A stretch of DNA of 64,000 bases from Microbacteriaceae bacterium VKM Ac-2855 (GCA_013204985.1 JABMLG010000002.1:372001-436000); one strand, 5' to 3'; positions 1-10,609 are shown, numbered from the stretch's first letter. Program-made: numbers and translations. Notes: generated from the sequence alone by a model not told the origin.

Positions 1-803
1 GCCGGGTCGGGTGCGATCTGCTCCGCTACGGTCGCGGGCTCGGTGAAACCCGCGTCGGCGTAGACACGACGCGCCGTCTCCCAGCCCACCCCGTGCATCG
101 CCGTGTAGACCGTGGCGAGCGGAGCTCGGGGGTGACCGATCGCGGCGGTCGCGGCGACGTAGGCATCGACGACGCCGTCATCCGCGAGGTCGTACGCACC
201 GCGAGGCAGATCGGGGACGAGCCGGTTCTCGGCCACGGTGAGGATGCGCGCCGCGATCTCTCCGTCGACGGGAGCGACGATCTGCGAGCCCTGGTCGGCG
301 CCGCCGAGGTACACCTTGTAGCCGTTGTCGTTCGGGGGGTTGTGGCTCGCGGTGACCATGATGCCGGCGTCGGCGGCGAAGTACCGCACGGCGAAGGCGA
401 GCACCGGGGTCGGCAGCAGCCGGGGGAGCAGGATCGCGCTCGCGCCGGCTCCCGCGATCAGCGCCGCTGAATCCTCCGCGAAGATCTGCGAGTTCTTGCG
501 ACCGTCATAGCCGATCACCACCACGGGCTTCTCCCCGGCGCCCGCCTGGGCGAGGAGGAAGTCGGCCAGCCCGACCGCGGCCTGCGAGACGAGTACCCGG
601 TTCATCCGATTCGAGCCGGCCGCTATCTCTCCGCGCAACCCGGCGGTGCCGAAGGCGAGGCGGGTGTCGAAGCGGTCGTGCAACGATGCGAGCGCGGCCG
701 GGTCGTCGCCCGCTGCCGCGAGCAGCGCATCGACCTCGGCGCGGGTCTCGGGGTCGGGATCCTGGTCGCGCCAGGAGCGCGCGACCGCGAGGACGTCGTT
801 CAC
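1..803 (-). CDS. Phosphohexomutase (phosphomannomutase/phosphoglucomutase family), 3' end outside window
   Basis: This gene interconverts hexose-6-phosphate and hexose-1-phosphate, probably mannose or glucose. Only the N-terminal 267 residues are visible; the gene runs off the left edge. It starts at a GTG at 803, whose GTGA overlaps the stop codon of the purine nucleoside phosphorylase gene upstream. The phosphoserine loop TASHNP is clear, with the catalytic serine near residue 153, followed by NDNGYKVY, the usual continuation in the alpha-D-phosphohexomutase family. The early segment FGTAGLRGE is also typical. In M. tuberculosis the equivalent gene next to the nucleoside phosphorylase is pmmB. 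Substrate cannot be fixed from this half, since the sugar-binding loop lies beyond the window. Confidence 0.9.
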   Translation of the reverse strand, partial: MNDVLAVARSWRDQDPDPETRAEVDALLAAAGDDPAALASLHDRFDTRLAFGTAGLRGEIAAGSNRMNRVLVSQAAVGLADFLLAQAGAGEKPVVVIGYDGRKNSQIFAEDSAALIAGAGASAILLPRLLPTPVLAFAVRYFAADAGIMVTASHNPPNDNGYKVYLGGADQGSQIVAPVDGEIAARILTVAENRLVPDLPRGAYDLADDGVVDAYVAATAAIGHPRAPLATVYTAMHGVGWETARRVYADAGFTEPATVAEQIAPDP

Positions 804-1633
804 AGCTCGGCCACGATCCTCGCGAGAAGCGACGAGATCGCTCCCTCCGCGTTCTGCCCGGCCTCGATCACCTCGGCGTGGCTCAACGGCGTGGTCTGGA
901 TCCCGGCGGCCAGGTTCGTGATCAGCGACATGCCGAGCACCTCCATGCCGGCCTCCCGAGCCGCGATCGCCTCGAGCGCCGTCGACATGCCCACGATGTG
1001 CCCGCCGATCGCCTTGGCCATCTGCACCTCGGCCGGCGTCTCGTAGTGCGGGCCGCGGAACTGCACGTACACACCCTCGTCGAGCTCCGGCGCGACGCCG
1101 TGCGCGATATCGCGCAGGCGCTTCGCGTACAGGTCGGTCAGGTCGATGAAGGTCGCGCCTTCGAGCGGCGAGTCCGCGGTCAGGTTGATGTGGTCGCTGA
1201 TGAGAACCGGCGTGCCGCCCGTCCAGTGCGGCTTGATGCCGCCGGCGCCGTTGGTCAGCACCATCACGGATGCGCCCGTCGCAGCCGCGGTACGCACGCT
1301 GTGCGCGACGCGGCGCGTGCCGTGCCCCTCGTAGTAGTGGGTGCGCGCACCGATGACCAGGGCGCGCTTGCCGCTGGGGAGCAGCACCGAGCGCAGGGTG
1401 CCGACATGACCCTCGAGGGCGGGCTTGGAGAAGCCGATGATCTCCGTGGCGGGGATGACCGCGGTGGTCTCGCCGATCAGATCGGCCGCCTTGCCCCATC
1501 CGCTGCCCAGGGTGAGGGCGATGTCGTGGCGGGCGACGCCCGTCTTCTCGGCGATCTGCTGGGCGGCCAGCTTCGCGATCTCGAAAGGATTCGCATCCGC
1601 CTGGTCGAGCGGGTTCACGGTGACGTCAGACAT
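800..1633 (-). CDS. punA: Purine-nucleoside phosphorylase (trimeric, class II type)
   Basis: The enzyme cleaves purine (deoxy)nucleosides with phosphate into free base and (deoxy)ribose-1-phosphate in the cytosol, for purine salvage. At 277 residues it has the usual length of trimeric PNPs. Visible motifs are the phosphate-binding GSGWG near residue 44, THYYEGH, TNGAGGI, the segment FRGPHYETPAE, and SLITNLAAGI, whose asparagine contacts the purine ring. The start is ATG at 1633. It overlaps the phosphosugar mutase by 4 bp, so the two are probably cotranscribed and translationally coupled. The pairing makes sense because ribose-1-phosphate released here needs a phosphopentomutase-type enzyme. 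Confidence 0.93.
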   Translation of the reverse strand: MSDVTVNPLDQADANPFEIAKLAAQQIAEKTGVARHDIALTLGSGWGKAADLIGETTAVIPATEIIGFSKPALEGHVGTLRSVLLPSGKRALVIGARTHYYEGHGTRRVAHSVRTAAATGASVMVLTNGAGGIKPHWTGGTPVLISDHINLTADSPLEGATFIDLTDLYAKRLRDIAHGVAPELDEGVYVQFRGPHYETPAEVQMAKAIGGHIVGMSTALEAIAAREAGMEVLGMSLITNLAAGIQTTPLSHAEVIEAGQNAEGAISSLLARIVAEL

Positions 1634-1774
1634 GCGAATACCCTACCGATCCGCTCGCGCGAGCTCGTGTGACGCGGGTGTCGTGCGCTCCGTGGCCGTC
1701 GAGAGTGCTGGCACGGCGGCTCGACGGACAGTGTTCGTTTTGGGCGGATGCTCAGGAACCGCGAGAATGGAGGC

Positions 1775-3214
1775 ATGGGCTATGAGTTCGAGCGTAAACA
1801 GCGGATCGCGGTACTCGGCGGAGGCCCTGGTGGCTATGAAGCGGCCATCGCCGGTGCGCAGCTCGGGGCCGAGGTCACGCTCGTCGAACGGGTGGGCGTC
1901 GGCGGATCCGCCGTCATCACCGACGTGGTGCCGTCGAAGTCGCTGATCGCGACGGCGGAGGCCACGAACGCGATCGGGGAGGCCGCTGATCTCGGTGTGC
2001 AGTTCTTCACGCGAGCCGAGGGAACCGGCAAGCCGGTCCGACCCGACATCGCGGTGAACCTCTCGACCGTGAACAAGCGCCTGCTCGGCCTGGCGCGGCA
2101 GCAGTCGGAGGACATGCGCGCGAACCTGGTGCACCACGGCGTGCGCATCGTGCAGGGCGAGGGCCGGCTCGACGGGCCGAACGCGGTCATCGTTTCGACG
2201 GCACCCGGGGACGAGGGCATGGACTTCGATCGCATCGAAGCCGACACGCTGGTCGTCTCGGTCGGGGCCAGCCCCCGTGTGCTCGCGAGCGCCGCGCCGG
2301 ACGGCGAACGCATCCTGAGCTGGACCCAGCTCTACAACCTCAAGTCGGTGCCCGAGCACCTCATCGTCGTCGGCTCCGGTGTGACGGGGGCGGAGTTCGC
2401 CTCCGCGTACCGCGCGCTGGGCGCCAAGGTGACGCTGATCTCATCGCGCGATCAGGTGCTGCCGGGCGAGGATGTCGATGCCGCCGCCGTGATCGAGAAC
2501 GTCTTCAAGCGCAACGGCATGACCGTGTTGTCGAAGTCGCGGGCCGACAAGGTCGAGCGCACGGCGACCGGCGTCGTCGCGACGCTCTCGGACGGCCGTA
2601 CGGTCGAGGGCTCGCATTGTCTGATGGCGGTCGGCTCGATCCCGAACACCGCAGGGATCGGTCTGCAGGAGGCGGGCGTGCAGATGACCGAATCCGGGCA
2701 CATCCGCGTCAACCGCGTCGCGCGTACCAGCATGCCGTCGATCTACGCGGCGGGCGACTGCACGACCTTCATGCCGCTCGCCTCCGTCGCCTCCATGCAG
2801 GGGCGCACGGCCGTCTTCCACGCGATGGGCGACGCGGTGAACCCCACGGAGCTGCGCAACGTCGCGGCGAACATCTTCACCCAGCCCGAGATCGCAACGG
2901 TCGGTTGGACCCAGCGCGACATCGAGGAGGGCATCGCGCAGGGCGAGATCTACAAGCTGCCGCTGTCGTCCAACCCGCGCGCCAAGATGATGGGGATCAA
3001 GGACGGCTTCGTGAAGCTGTTCGCGCGCACCGGATCGGGCACCGTCATCGGCGGCGTCATCGTGGCGCCGAAGGCCAGCGAACTGATCTTCCCGCTCGCC
3101 CTCGCGGTCGAGCACCGGATGACCGTCGACCAGGTCGCGCGGGCGTTCACCGTGTATCCGTCGCTGACCGGGTCGATCTCCGACGCCGCCCGCGCGATGC
3201 ACATCGTGCAGTAG
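1775..3214 (+). CDS. lpdA: NAD(P)H-quinone dehydrogenase, flavoprotein disulfide reductase family (LpdA-like)
   Basis: This is an FAD-dependent pyridine-nucleotide oxidoreductase of 479 residues. The N-terminal FAD-binding Rossmann motif VLGGGPGGYEAA is near residues 11-22, the NAD(P)-binding motif VVGSGVTGAEFAS is mid-protein, the second FAD motif SIYAAGDCT follows, and the C-terminal dimerisation domain closes it. The redox-active CxxxxC of lipoamide dehydrogenases is absent: the segment reads GVGGSAVITDVVPSKS. That loss is typical of the M. tuberculosis LpdA (Rv3303c) group, which reduces quinones instead of lipoamide. I chose ATG 1775, which a GGAGG abuts closely; an in-frame ATG at 1748 is the alternative. 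Divergent from the nucleoside phosphorylase gene. Confidence 0.88.
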   Translation: MGYEFERKQRIAVLGGGPGGYEAAIAGAQLGAEVTLVERVGVGGSAVITDVVPSKSLIATAEATNAIGEAADLGVQFFTRAEGTGKPVRPDIAVNLSTVNKRLLGLARQQSEDMRANLVHHGVRIVQGEGRLDGPNAVIVSTAPGDEGMDFDRIEADTLVVSVGASPRVLASAAPDGERILSWTQLYNLKSVPEHLIVVGSGVTGAEFASAYRALGAKVTLISSRDQVLPGEDVDAAAVIENVFKRNGMTVLSKSRADKVERTATGVVATLSDGRTVEGSHCLMAVGSIPNTAGIGLQEAGVQMTESGHIRVNRVARTSMPSIYAAGDCTTFMPLASVASMQGRTAVFHAMGDAVNPTELRNVAANIFTQPEIATVGWTQRDIEEGIAQGEIYKLPLSSNPRAKMMGIKDGFVKLFARTGSGTVIGGVIVAPKASELIFPLALAVEHRMTVDQVARAFTVYPSLTGSISDAARAMHIVQ

Positions 3215-3229
3215 CGCCGCGCAGCCCTT

Positions 3230-3302
3230 CGCGAGGGACCCGGGCTCGGTTCGAGGGCGCCCCCGCTGGGGGCGCCCTCGAACCGAGCGCGGGTCTCTCG
3301 CG
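3230..3302. terminator. Long hairpin between convergent lpdA-like and accA genes
   Basis: A 73-base palindrome with outer arms CGCGAGGGACCC and GGGTCTCTCGCG and inner arms GGTTCGAGGGCGCCCCC and GGGGGCGCCCTCGAACC around a very short GCT loop. It lies between two convergent stop codons, so a bidirectional transcription terminator is the likely role, although there is no T-tract. Its outer arm GCGAGGGACCC recurs in the hairpin at 10395-10473. Confidence 0.75.
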
Positions 3303-3319
3303 AGTCCCGCGCAGGCCGG

Positions 3320-5077
<1,758 letters not shown>

Positions 5078-5228
5078 GATCCTCCACCCTAGGGGGCGCC
5101 TCGCGCCTGCCGGTGGAGCCTCACGACAAAAAAGCCGCCGATCCCTCTCCGAACCAGACAAGAGCCCGGCGATCTCGCGTCTGTCCGCATCCGCCGGCCG
5201 TCTCGCTCACGCGGCAGATCTCGGGAAA

Positions 5229-5297
5229 TGCAGGAGATCGCGGGGTCTGCGCGCGAATCAAGCGGATGAGAGCGCGCGCTCCAAGAGATCTCCTGCA
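5229..5297. terminator. Imperfect 69-base hairpin in accA-maf gap
   Basis: Outer arms TGCAGGAGATC (5229-5239) and GATCTCCTGCA (5287-5297) pair perfectly, with partly pairing GC-rich inner arms (GCGCGCG on both sides of the loop). It sits in the 261-base gap upstream of accA and downstream of maf, both on the minus strand, so it could terminate maf transcription or act in the accA leader. The rest of the gap shows no coding signal. Confidence 0.5.
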
Positions 5298-5338
5298 GTT
5301 CCGAATTCTGTTGCTCCTCGGGGCGGGCGGCCAGGCCG

Positions 5339-5962
5339 TCAGAGGTTCCAGAGACTCGGCCAGTCGCCGCCGAGCTCGCGCACCAGGCGGCGCAGCAGCG
5401 GCACGGACATTCCGATCACGGTCGACGGGTCGCCGTCGACGTGGCTGATGAACCCGGCGGCGCGTCCGTCGATGGTGAAGGCGCCGGCCACCTCGAGGGG
5501 CTCGCCGGTGGCGACGTAAGCGTCGATCTCGAGGTCGGTGATGTCGGCGGCGAAGGTCACGGCGGCGACGGACACCCCGCCCACCGCAGCACGCACGGAT
5601 CCGCCGCGATGGTCGACCAGCCAGTGACCGGAGTGCAGGTGTCCGGTTCGACCCCGCTGCGCCAGCCAGCGGGCGCGCGCGACGTCGGGTTCGTGCGGCT
5701 TGCCGTAGGTCACGCCGTCGAGCACGAAAGCGGAGTCGCCGCCCAGCACGAAACCGTCCATCTCGGGCGACAGGACAGCCTCCGCCTTGGCGCGGGCGAG
5801 AAGCTGCACCATCGCGTCCGCCGTGAGCGGACCGGACTCGGCCTCCGCCACGGCGACCGCGGCCGGCTCGTCGACCGAGGAGGGCACCACCACGGGCTCG
5901 ATGCCCGCCGCGCGCAAGAGAGCGAGCCGGGCCGGTGAAGTGGAAGCGAGATAGAGGCGCAT
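5339..5962 (-). CDS. maf: Maf-family nucleoside triphosphate pyrophosphatase
   Basis: Maf proteins hydrolyse non-canonical or excess nucleoside triphosphates (dTTP, UTP, m7GTP and others) to the monophosphate, a house-cleaning role in the cytosol. The protein has 207 residues. It starts with LYLASTSPARLALLRAAGI, the Maf N-terminal loop, and carries VLGGDSAF, the usual position of the general-base aspartate, then GKPHEP and, near the C-terminus, GFISHVDGDPSTVIGMS. ATG 5962 directly precedes the hallmark motif, so the start is secure. In other actinobacteria maf sits inside the accD-accE-maf-accA cluster. Here it keeps its place beside accA but has lost contact with accE and accD. Confidence 0.93.
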   Translation of the reverse strand: MRLYLASTSPARLALLRAAGIEPVVVPSSVDEPAAVAVAEAESGPLTADAMVQLLARAKAEAVLSPEMDGFVLGGDSAFVLDGVTYGKPHEPDVARARWLAQRGRTGHLHSGHWLVDHRGGSVRAAVGGVSVAAVTFAADITDLEIDAYVATGEPLEVAGAFTIDGRAAGFISHVDGDPSTVIGMSVPLLRRLVRELGGDWPSLWNL

Positions 5963-6006
5963 GAGTCACCCTGCGGGTCGGTCCGCGGCTATGGGATGCT
6001 CGACGG

Positions 6007-7338
6007 ATGGGACAGAAGAGGCCGTCGACCACTGCACGCGCCCGCAACGGCCGGCGGAACCCGCCCCCGAAGGCGGCGCCGCTGGATCCGGCGCACGGCA
6101 CCGAGGTCGAACTCGAGATTAGCAACGTCGCGCACGGCGGCGTCTTCGTCGCCCGTCACGAGGGCCGGGTGCTCTTCGTGCCCGACACCCTGCCGGGCGA
6201 GCGCATCCGGGCCCGCATCTCCGACACGGCGCACGCCAGTTTCTGGCGTGCCGAAACGCTCGAGGTGCTCGCCGCGTCGCCGCACCGGTTGCCGCACGTC
6301 TGGGCCCAGGCGGGCATCGAGCGGGCGCCGGGGGAGCGCGCCGGCGGCGCCGAGTTCGGCCACATCGCGCCGGCCGAGCAGCGCGCCCTGAAGAAGGCCG
6401 TGATCGAGGATGCGTTCAGCCGATTCGCTCGGCTGCCGCAGTCGGTCGAGGTCGAGGCGGTCGAGGGCGACGACGCTGTGCGCGGCACGGGCTGGCGCAC
6501 CCGCACGCGACTGCACGTCGATGCCGCGGGGCGCGTGGGCCCGTACGCCGCGCGCAGTCACGACGTGATCCCCGTCGACACGTTGCCGCTGTCGACGACG
6601 GCCAGTTCAGCGGCGGCACCGCTGCGCGACCGCCTCGAGCCGGGCAGCACGGTCGACCTGGTCGACGTCGGTGCGCGCGGCGAGGTGACGATCGTGGTGC
6701 AGGCGGCCGATGACCGCCCGAATCGCACCGCGACGACTCCGGTGATCGAGACGGCCGGCGGCCGCGAATTCCGTGTCGAGCGACTCGGCTTCTGGCAGGT
6801 GCACCGTCGAGCTGCCGACACGTTGTTCGCCGGCGTGCAGCAGGCGGTCGACCTCGCCCTCCTCGACCCGCGGGCCGCGAACCAGGATCTGTACGGTGGT
6901 GTCGGCCTGCTCGCCGCCGCGCTCGGCGACCGGGTCGGCCCGGCGTTGCGCGTCACCAGCGTCGAGAGCGACCCCCGCGCCACCGAGCACGCGCTCGAGA
7001 ACCTGGCGGAGTGGATCGGCGGGCGGGCCGTGACCGCGCGCGTCGATCGCTACCTCCGCGACAGCATCCGCTCCGCCGACTCCGCCGAACGTGCGCGATG
7101 GCGCGCCGCGACGGTGGTGCTCGACCCGCCGCGCACGGGTGCCGGGCGTGAGGTGACGGATGCGCTCGCCGAGCTCGCCCCGGCGCAATTGATCTACGTC
7201 GCCTGCGACCCGGTGGCGCTCGCACGCGACGTCGGCGACCTCGCGCAGAAGGGGTACGTCCTCGACGAGCTGCGCGCTTTCGACCTCTTCCCGAACACCC
7301 ACCACGTGGAGGCCATCGCGCGGCTGCGTCGCGAATGA
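6007..7338 (+). CDS. TRAM-domain class I SAM-dependent RNA (uracil-5-)methyltransferase
   Basis: The enzyme probably methylates a uridine in rRNA or tRNA. At 443 residues it has an N-terminal basic tail, a TRAM RNA-binding domain (ELEISNVAHGGVFVARHEG, about residues 35-95), a middle domain, and a C-terminal methyltransferase domain with DLYGGVGLLAAAL for SAM binding, VVLDPPRTGAG, and YVACDPVALARDV containing the catalytic cysteine of the RlmD/TrmA family. The four iron-sulfur cysteines of RlmD are not evident, so an actinobacterial cluster-free member is likelier. It is divergent from maf. Which base is methylated cannot be told from sequence. Confidence 0.9.
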   Translation: MGQKRPSTTARARNGRRNPPPKAAPLDPAHGTEVELEISNVAHGGVFVARHEGRVLFVPDTLPGERIRARISDTAHASFWRAETLEVLAASPHRLPHVWAQAGIERAPGERAGGAEFGHIAPAEQRALKKAVIEDAFSRFARLPQSVEVEAVEGDDAVRGTGWRTRTRLHVDAAGRVGPYAARSHDVIPVDTLPLSTTASSAAAPLRDRLEPGSTVDLVDVGARGEVTIVVQAADDRPNRTATTPVIETAGGREFRVERLGFWQVHRRAADTLFAGVQQAVDLALLDPRAANQDLYGGVGLLAAALGDRVGPALRVTSVESDPRATEHALENLAEWIGGRAVTARVDRYLRDSIRSADSAERARWRAATVVLDPPRTGAGREVTDALAELAPAQLIYVACDPVALARDVGDLAQKGYVLDELRAFDLFPNTHHVEAIARLRRE

Positions 7339-7398
7339 CACCGATCGGGCGCGGGACCGGCCTGGCGGTACGATCGACGGGAGCACAGGAGGGGCGCG

Positions 7399-8088
7399 TT
7401 GCCTGAAGCCGACGAGACGAACGAACCCCGGGTCCGGGTCGCGATCGTGGACGATCACGAGTCCGTCCGTCTGGGAGTCGCGGCGGCCTGCGCATCCGCC
7501 GGCCTCGTCGTCGCAGCGACGGCCAGTTCGGTGCGGGCTCTCGAATCGGCGCTGGGCGACGGCGAGATCGACGTGCTCGTGCTCGATCTCTCGCTCGGTG
7601 ACGGCGCGAGCATCACCTCCAACGTGAAGTGGGGCCAGATCCGCGGGGCGGCGGTGCTGGTGCACTCCATCGCCGATCGGGTCGTCGCCGTCCGCGAGGC
7701 GCTCGCCGCGGGTGCCGCGGGAGTGATCCCGAAGTCCTCGCCGATGTCGACGGTGATCGCGGCCATCCAGACCGTCGCGCGCGGAGACGTGTTGAACAAC
7801 CTCGAGTGGGCCTCAGCCATCGACGCCGACGACGACTTCGCCCGTGCCGTTCTGGGTCGTCGCGAGCGCGATGTGCTGCACCTCTACGCCTCCGGCCTGC
7901 CGCTCAAACTCGTCGCCGATCGACTGCAGATCTCGACGTCGACGGCCAAGGAGTACCTCGGCCGGATCCGCGACAAGTACGTCGAGATCGGCCGGCCCGC
8001 CCCGACGAAGGTCGATCTCCTGCGCCGCGCGGTGGAGGACGGCATCCTCCCGGGAATCGACTCGGATGATGTCGACGGCATCCGCTGA
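7399..8088 (+). CDS. LuxR/NarL-type response regulator
   Basis: A 229-residue two-component DNA-binding regulator. The receiver domain spans about residues 12-130, with acidic pair D18-D19, phosphoacceptor D63 in VLVLDLSLG and the conserved lysine in GVIPKSS. A C-terminal helix-turn-helix of the LuxR class follows (LGRRERDVLHLYASGLPLKLVADRL, then STSTAKEYLGRIRDKY). Translation starts at a TTG (7399) five bases after AGGAGGGG. The next gene, a histidine kinase, starts inside its last codons, so the pair is cotranscribed. Targets are unknown; autoregulation and control of the two membrane genes downstream are plausible. Confidence 0.92.
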   Translation: MPEADETNEPRVRVAIVDDHESVRLGVAAACASAGLVVAATASSVRALESALGDGEIDVLVLDLSLGDGASITSNVKWGQIRGAAVLVHSIADRVVAVREALAAGAAGVIPKSSPMSTVIAAIQTVARGDVLNNLEWASAIDADDDFARAVLGRRERDVLHLYASGLPLKLVADRLQISTSTAKEYLGRIRDKYVEIGRPAPTKVDLLRRAVEDGILPGIDSDDVDGIR

Positions 8089-9301
8089 GCTGCGGGGCGC
8101 CCGCATCGCGCCGAACCGGGTCCGCATCGACCGCATCCTGGCGGTGACGATCTTCTGCTTCGGGTTCGGCTTCGCCTTGCAGGCTCTGCCGCCGATCATC
8201 GCGCAGCTGCCCACGCTGCGGCCGGCGATCGCGTGGCCGCTGCTCGCCGTCGTGTTCGGCGGGCTCGCCGCCTCGGTGGTCGCTGCGGTCATCGGGCGGG
8301 GGACACGGGCGACCGCGTCGATCGTCGCCATCACGCTGCTGCTCGCGTTGCTGCTCTGGCCGCTCTCGGTTCAGGATGCTGCCGCCGTCGCGGGGCAGAC
8401 ACCGTGGCTGTGGTACCTGGTCACCATCGGCACGGCCTACGCCGCGTACTCGGCACCCTTGCGCATCGCGGTCCTCTATGCCGCCATCACGCCCGTGATG
8501 TTCGGCGCCCTGCGCGCGATGCCGTCGGGTGGTGACGCCGGACTCACCCGCTCACTCCTGGATGCGTTCTACGTCTGCATCGTCGGATTCGTGATGCTGC
8601 TGCTGATCGTGGTGCTGCGGCAGTCGGCCGATCGCGTCGATCGGGCTCAGGCGACGGCGATGGCCGAATACGAGAACGCCCTGCGCCAGCACGCGGGCGA
8701 ACTGGAGCGCGTCGAGGTCGACGCCGTGGTGCACGACAACGTTCTGGCCAGCCTGCTCGCCGCCGCCTCCGCGCAGTCGGCTGCGGAGCGCTCGCTCGCG
8801 GCGCAGATGGCCACGCGTGCGCTGTCGGTGCTGCTCCCGGAGCGGGAGGGCGTTCCGAGCGAGGGATACGTCCCCTTGGAGATGCTGGTGCGCCAGCTTC
8901 AGCACGCGTCGGCAACGTTCGGAGCCGAGCTGGATGTTCGCGGCGCGCCCACGTCGGCCGCGGATGCGGCGCTCTCCCGTCCGGTCGCGGAGGCGCTTCT
9001 CGGTGCCGCGTGGCAGGCGCTGACCAACAGCGTGCAGCACGCCGGGCCCGACCCCTCGGTCACCCGACGGGTGCGCGCCGTGCTCGACGAAGGCGCGATC
9101 GACATCTCGATCGAAGACGACGGCCGCGGCTTCGTGCTCGAGGACGTGCCGCGCGAACGGCTGGGCATCCGTCTCTCGATCCTCGAGCGCGTCCGTGCGG
9201 CGGGCGGTAGCGCCCTCGTGCTGTCGACGCCGGGCCGGGGCACGCAGGTCCGGCTCGGGTGGTCGGCCGATTCCGAACCGGCTGCGCAGGTGCGGCGATG
9301 A
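8066..9301 (+). CDS. Membrane sensor histidine kinase (HDxxL-type) partner of the response regulator
   Basis: About 411 residues. Residues 22-185 form five or six membrane segments with short loops, so the signal is probably sensed in or near the membrane. A coiled linker (about 186-215) leads to VVHDNVLASLL, where H223 is the likely phosphorylated histidine. The ATP-binding domain follows, with N-box AWQALTNSVQHA, G1-box IEDDGRGF and a later STPGRGTQVRLGW. ATG 8066 (or the adjacent ATG 8069) overlaps the regulator gene by about 23 bases. The gene overlaps the next one by ATGA. Signal unknown. Confidence 0.87.
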   Translation: MMSTASAELRGARIAPNRVRIDRILAVTIFCFGFGFALQALPPIIAQLPTLRPAIAWPLLAVVFGGLAASVVAAVIGRGTRATASIVAITLLLALLLWPLSVQDAAAVAGQTPWLWYLVTIGTAYAAYSAPLRIAVLYAAITPVMFGALRAMPSGGDAGLTRSLLDAFYVCIVGFVMLLLIVVLRQSADRVDRAQATAMAEYENALRQHAGELERVEVDAVVHDNVLASLLAAASAQSAAERSLAAQMATRALSVLLPEREGVPSEGYVPLEMLVRQLQHASATFGAELDVRGAPTSAADAALSRPVAEALLGAAWQALTNSVQHAGPDPSVTRRVRAVLDEGAIDISIEDDGRGFVLEDVPRERLGIRLSILERVRAAGGSALVLSTPGRGTQVRLGWSADSEPAAQVRR

Positions 9302-10344
9302 TCGCGTACCCGCGCGCTCTGCTGCTGGCGATGGGGGCCGGCTTCTCGCTGTACCACGTGGTGCTGGCGCTGTTCTCCTTCCGCAACGACCCGCCGACGC
9401 CGGCCGTCATTCTGGCGGTCGCGCTGTACGCGGCGGCCACCGTCGCGAGTCTGTGGCCGAGCGCACCGACGCGGATGCCGATGTGGCTCGCGATCACCGA
9501 CCTCGTGGTCGCAATCCTGCTGCCGTTGCTCGTAACGCCGAGCCTGGATCCGGCGGCTGCGAACGGGTACGCCACCTGGTACGTCGCCGCCGTCGGCACC
9601 CTGATGACCATCGCCTGCGCCCGGCGTCGGCCGTGGATCGCGTGGGCTGGTCTCGTGGTGCTGACGGTGCACACGGCGTTCTGGGCCGGGCCGGAGGCAC
9701 TGGCCACCCTGGGCGTGCTGGGAGATTTCGCGTGGGTCGGCATCGCTCAGCTGCTGACTCGCGAGACCCGTCGGGCGAGTGGCGAAGCCCGCGTTCTGGA
9801 GGCGGCGGAGCGCGCTGCCGCCGCGTGGCGGGCGGCGGAGGAGGCGCATCTGGGGGAGCGCGAGGTGCGCCTCGAGCAGACCCGTGCGATCGCATCCGAC
9901 ATGCTGCGCCGCATCGTCGCGAAGGAGTCGGACCTCACGGAGGAGGAGCGACGCGAATGCCGCCTGCTGGAGGCGTCCGTCCGCGACGAGATCCGCGGTC
10001 GCCGACTCCTCGACGACGAAGTGCGCAGCCGGGTTCTGGCGGCGCGCCGCCGCGGCGTGACCGTCTCGGTACTCGACGACGGCGGGCTCGACCATCTGAC
10101 GGTTCCCGAGATCGATCGTGTGCTCGCCGAGTTGTCGCATGCGCTGGACGGCATCCGACCCGAGGTCGACCGCATCGTCGTGCGCACCGGATCGACCGAC
10201 TCCGACTCGGCGGTCACCGTCGTGGGTCTTCGCACCGCGGGCGACGGCAGCGCTCGAGCACTCGGGCACGACGACGCGGCCGATGAGGTGGACGCGTGGG
10301 TCGAGATCCGCCGCACCGACGGGTCCGCGTCTCCGGCGAACTGA
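9298..10344 (+). CDS. Membrane protein with degenerate histidine-kinase-like cytoplasmic half
   Basis: A 348-residue protein not assigned to a named family. Residues 1-155 hold four or five hydrophobic segments. Residues 160-200 are a charged Ala/Glu/Arg-rich coiled stretch. The soluble C-terminal half contains EERRECRLLEASVRDEIRGR and ARRRGVTVSVLDD, segments that in my reading resemble the dimerisation and ATPase regions of LuxR-type sensor kinases. No phosphorylatable HD pair, N-box or glycine-rich lid is visible, so catalytic activity is unlikely. It starts at ATG 9298, overlapping the kinase stop by ATGA. The tight coupling suggests an accessory or regulatory subunit of the two-component system; this role is inference. 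Confidence 0.7.
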   Translation: MIAYPRALLLAMGAGFSLYHVVLALFSFRNDPPTPAVILAVALYAAATVASLWPSAPTRMPMWLAITDLVVAILLPLLVTPSLDPAAANGYATWYVAAVGTLMTIACARRRPWIAWAGLVVLTVHTAFWAGPEALATLGVLGDFAWVGIAQLLTRETRRASGEARVLEAAERAAAAWRAAEEAHLGEREVRLEQTRAIASDMLRRIVAKESDLTEEERRECRLLEASVRDEIRGRRLLDDEVRSRVLAARRRGVTVSVLDDGGLDHLTVPEIDRVLAELSHALDGIRPEVDRIVVRTGSTDSDSAVTVVGLRTAGDGSARALGHDDAADEVDAWVEIRRTDGSASPAN

Positions 10345-10394
10345 TCGGGCGCTGCCGCCTGTCGACGTCGAACCGCCCGCGGCAGCGCGCCGCG

Positions 10395-10473
10395 TCCTGC
10401 GAGGGACCCGCCCTGTGCGCGCCGGACCCGCCCGGAGCGGGTCCGGCGCGCACAGAAGGGGTCCCTCGCAGGA
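10395..10473. terminator. 79-base long-stem hairpin after the two-component operon
   Basis: Outer arms TCCTGCGAGGGACCC and GGGTCCCTCGCAGGA enclose inner arms TGTGCGCGCCGGACCCG and CGGGTCCGGCGCGCACA around CCCGGAG. It lies about 50 bases after the stop at 10344 and probably terminates that operon. The outer GCGAGGGACCC matches the hairpin at 3230-3302 although the inner arms differ. Confidence 0.75.
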
Positions 10474-10482
10474 AGGCTTCGG

Positions 10483-10543
10483 GCGCAGAAGGGGCGAGGC
10501 GCAGAAGGGGGGAGGCGCAGAAGGGGGCGGGGCGCAGAAGGGG
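10483..10543 (+). repeat. Four spaced copies of a G-rich 12-mer
   Basis: GCGCAGAAGGGG occurs at 10483, 10499, 10515 and 10532, spaced 16, 16 and 17 bases, so this is a short tandem repeat with a period of about 16. The four GGGG runs on one strand could form a G-quadruplex. A near copy, GCACAGAAGGGG, is part of the right arm of the preceding hairpin and may be the origin of the repeat. Confidence 0.8.
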
Positions 10544-10609
10544 CGTTAACGGAGTGCGGCGGGCGGTCCGCTTCTCGTGAAGAGTGCAGACCTGCCCGCC
10601 GTCAAACCC

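Noticed and set aside
1775-3214. Pyruvate dehydrogenase E3 (lipoamide dehydrogenase)
   Set aside because: The redox-active cysteine pair near the N-terminus is missing, so disulfide exchange with lipoamide is not expected.
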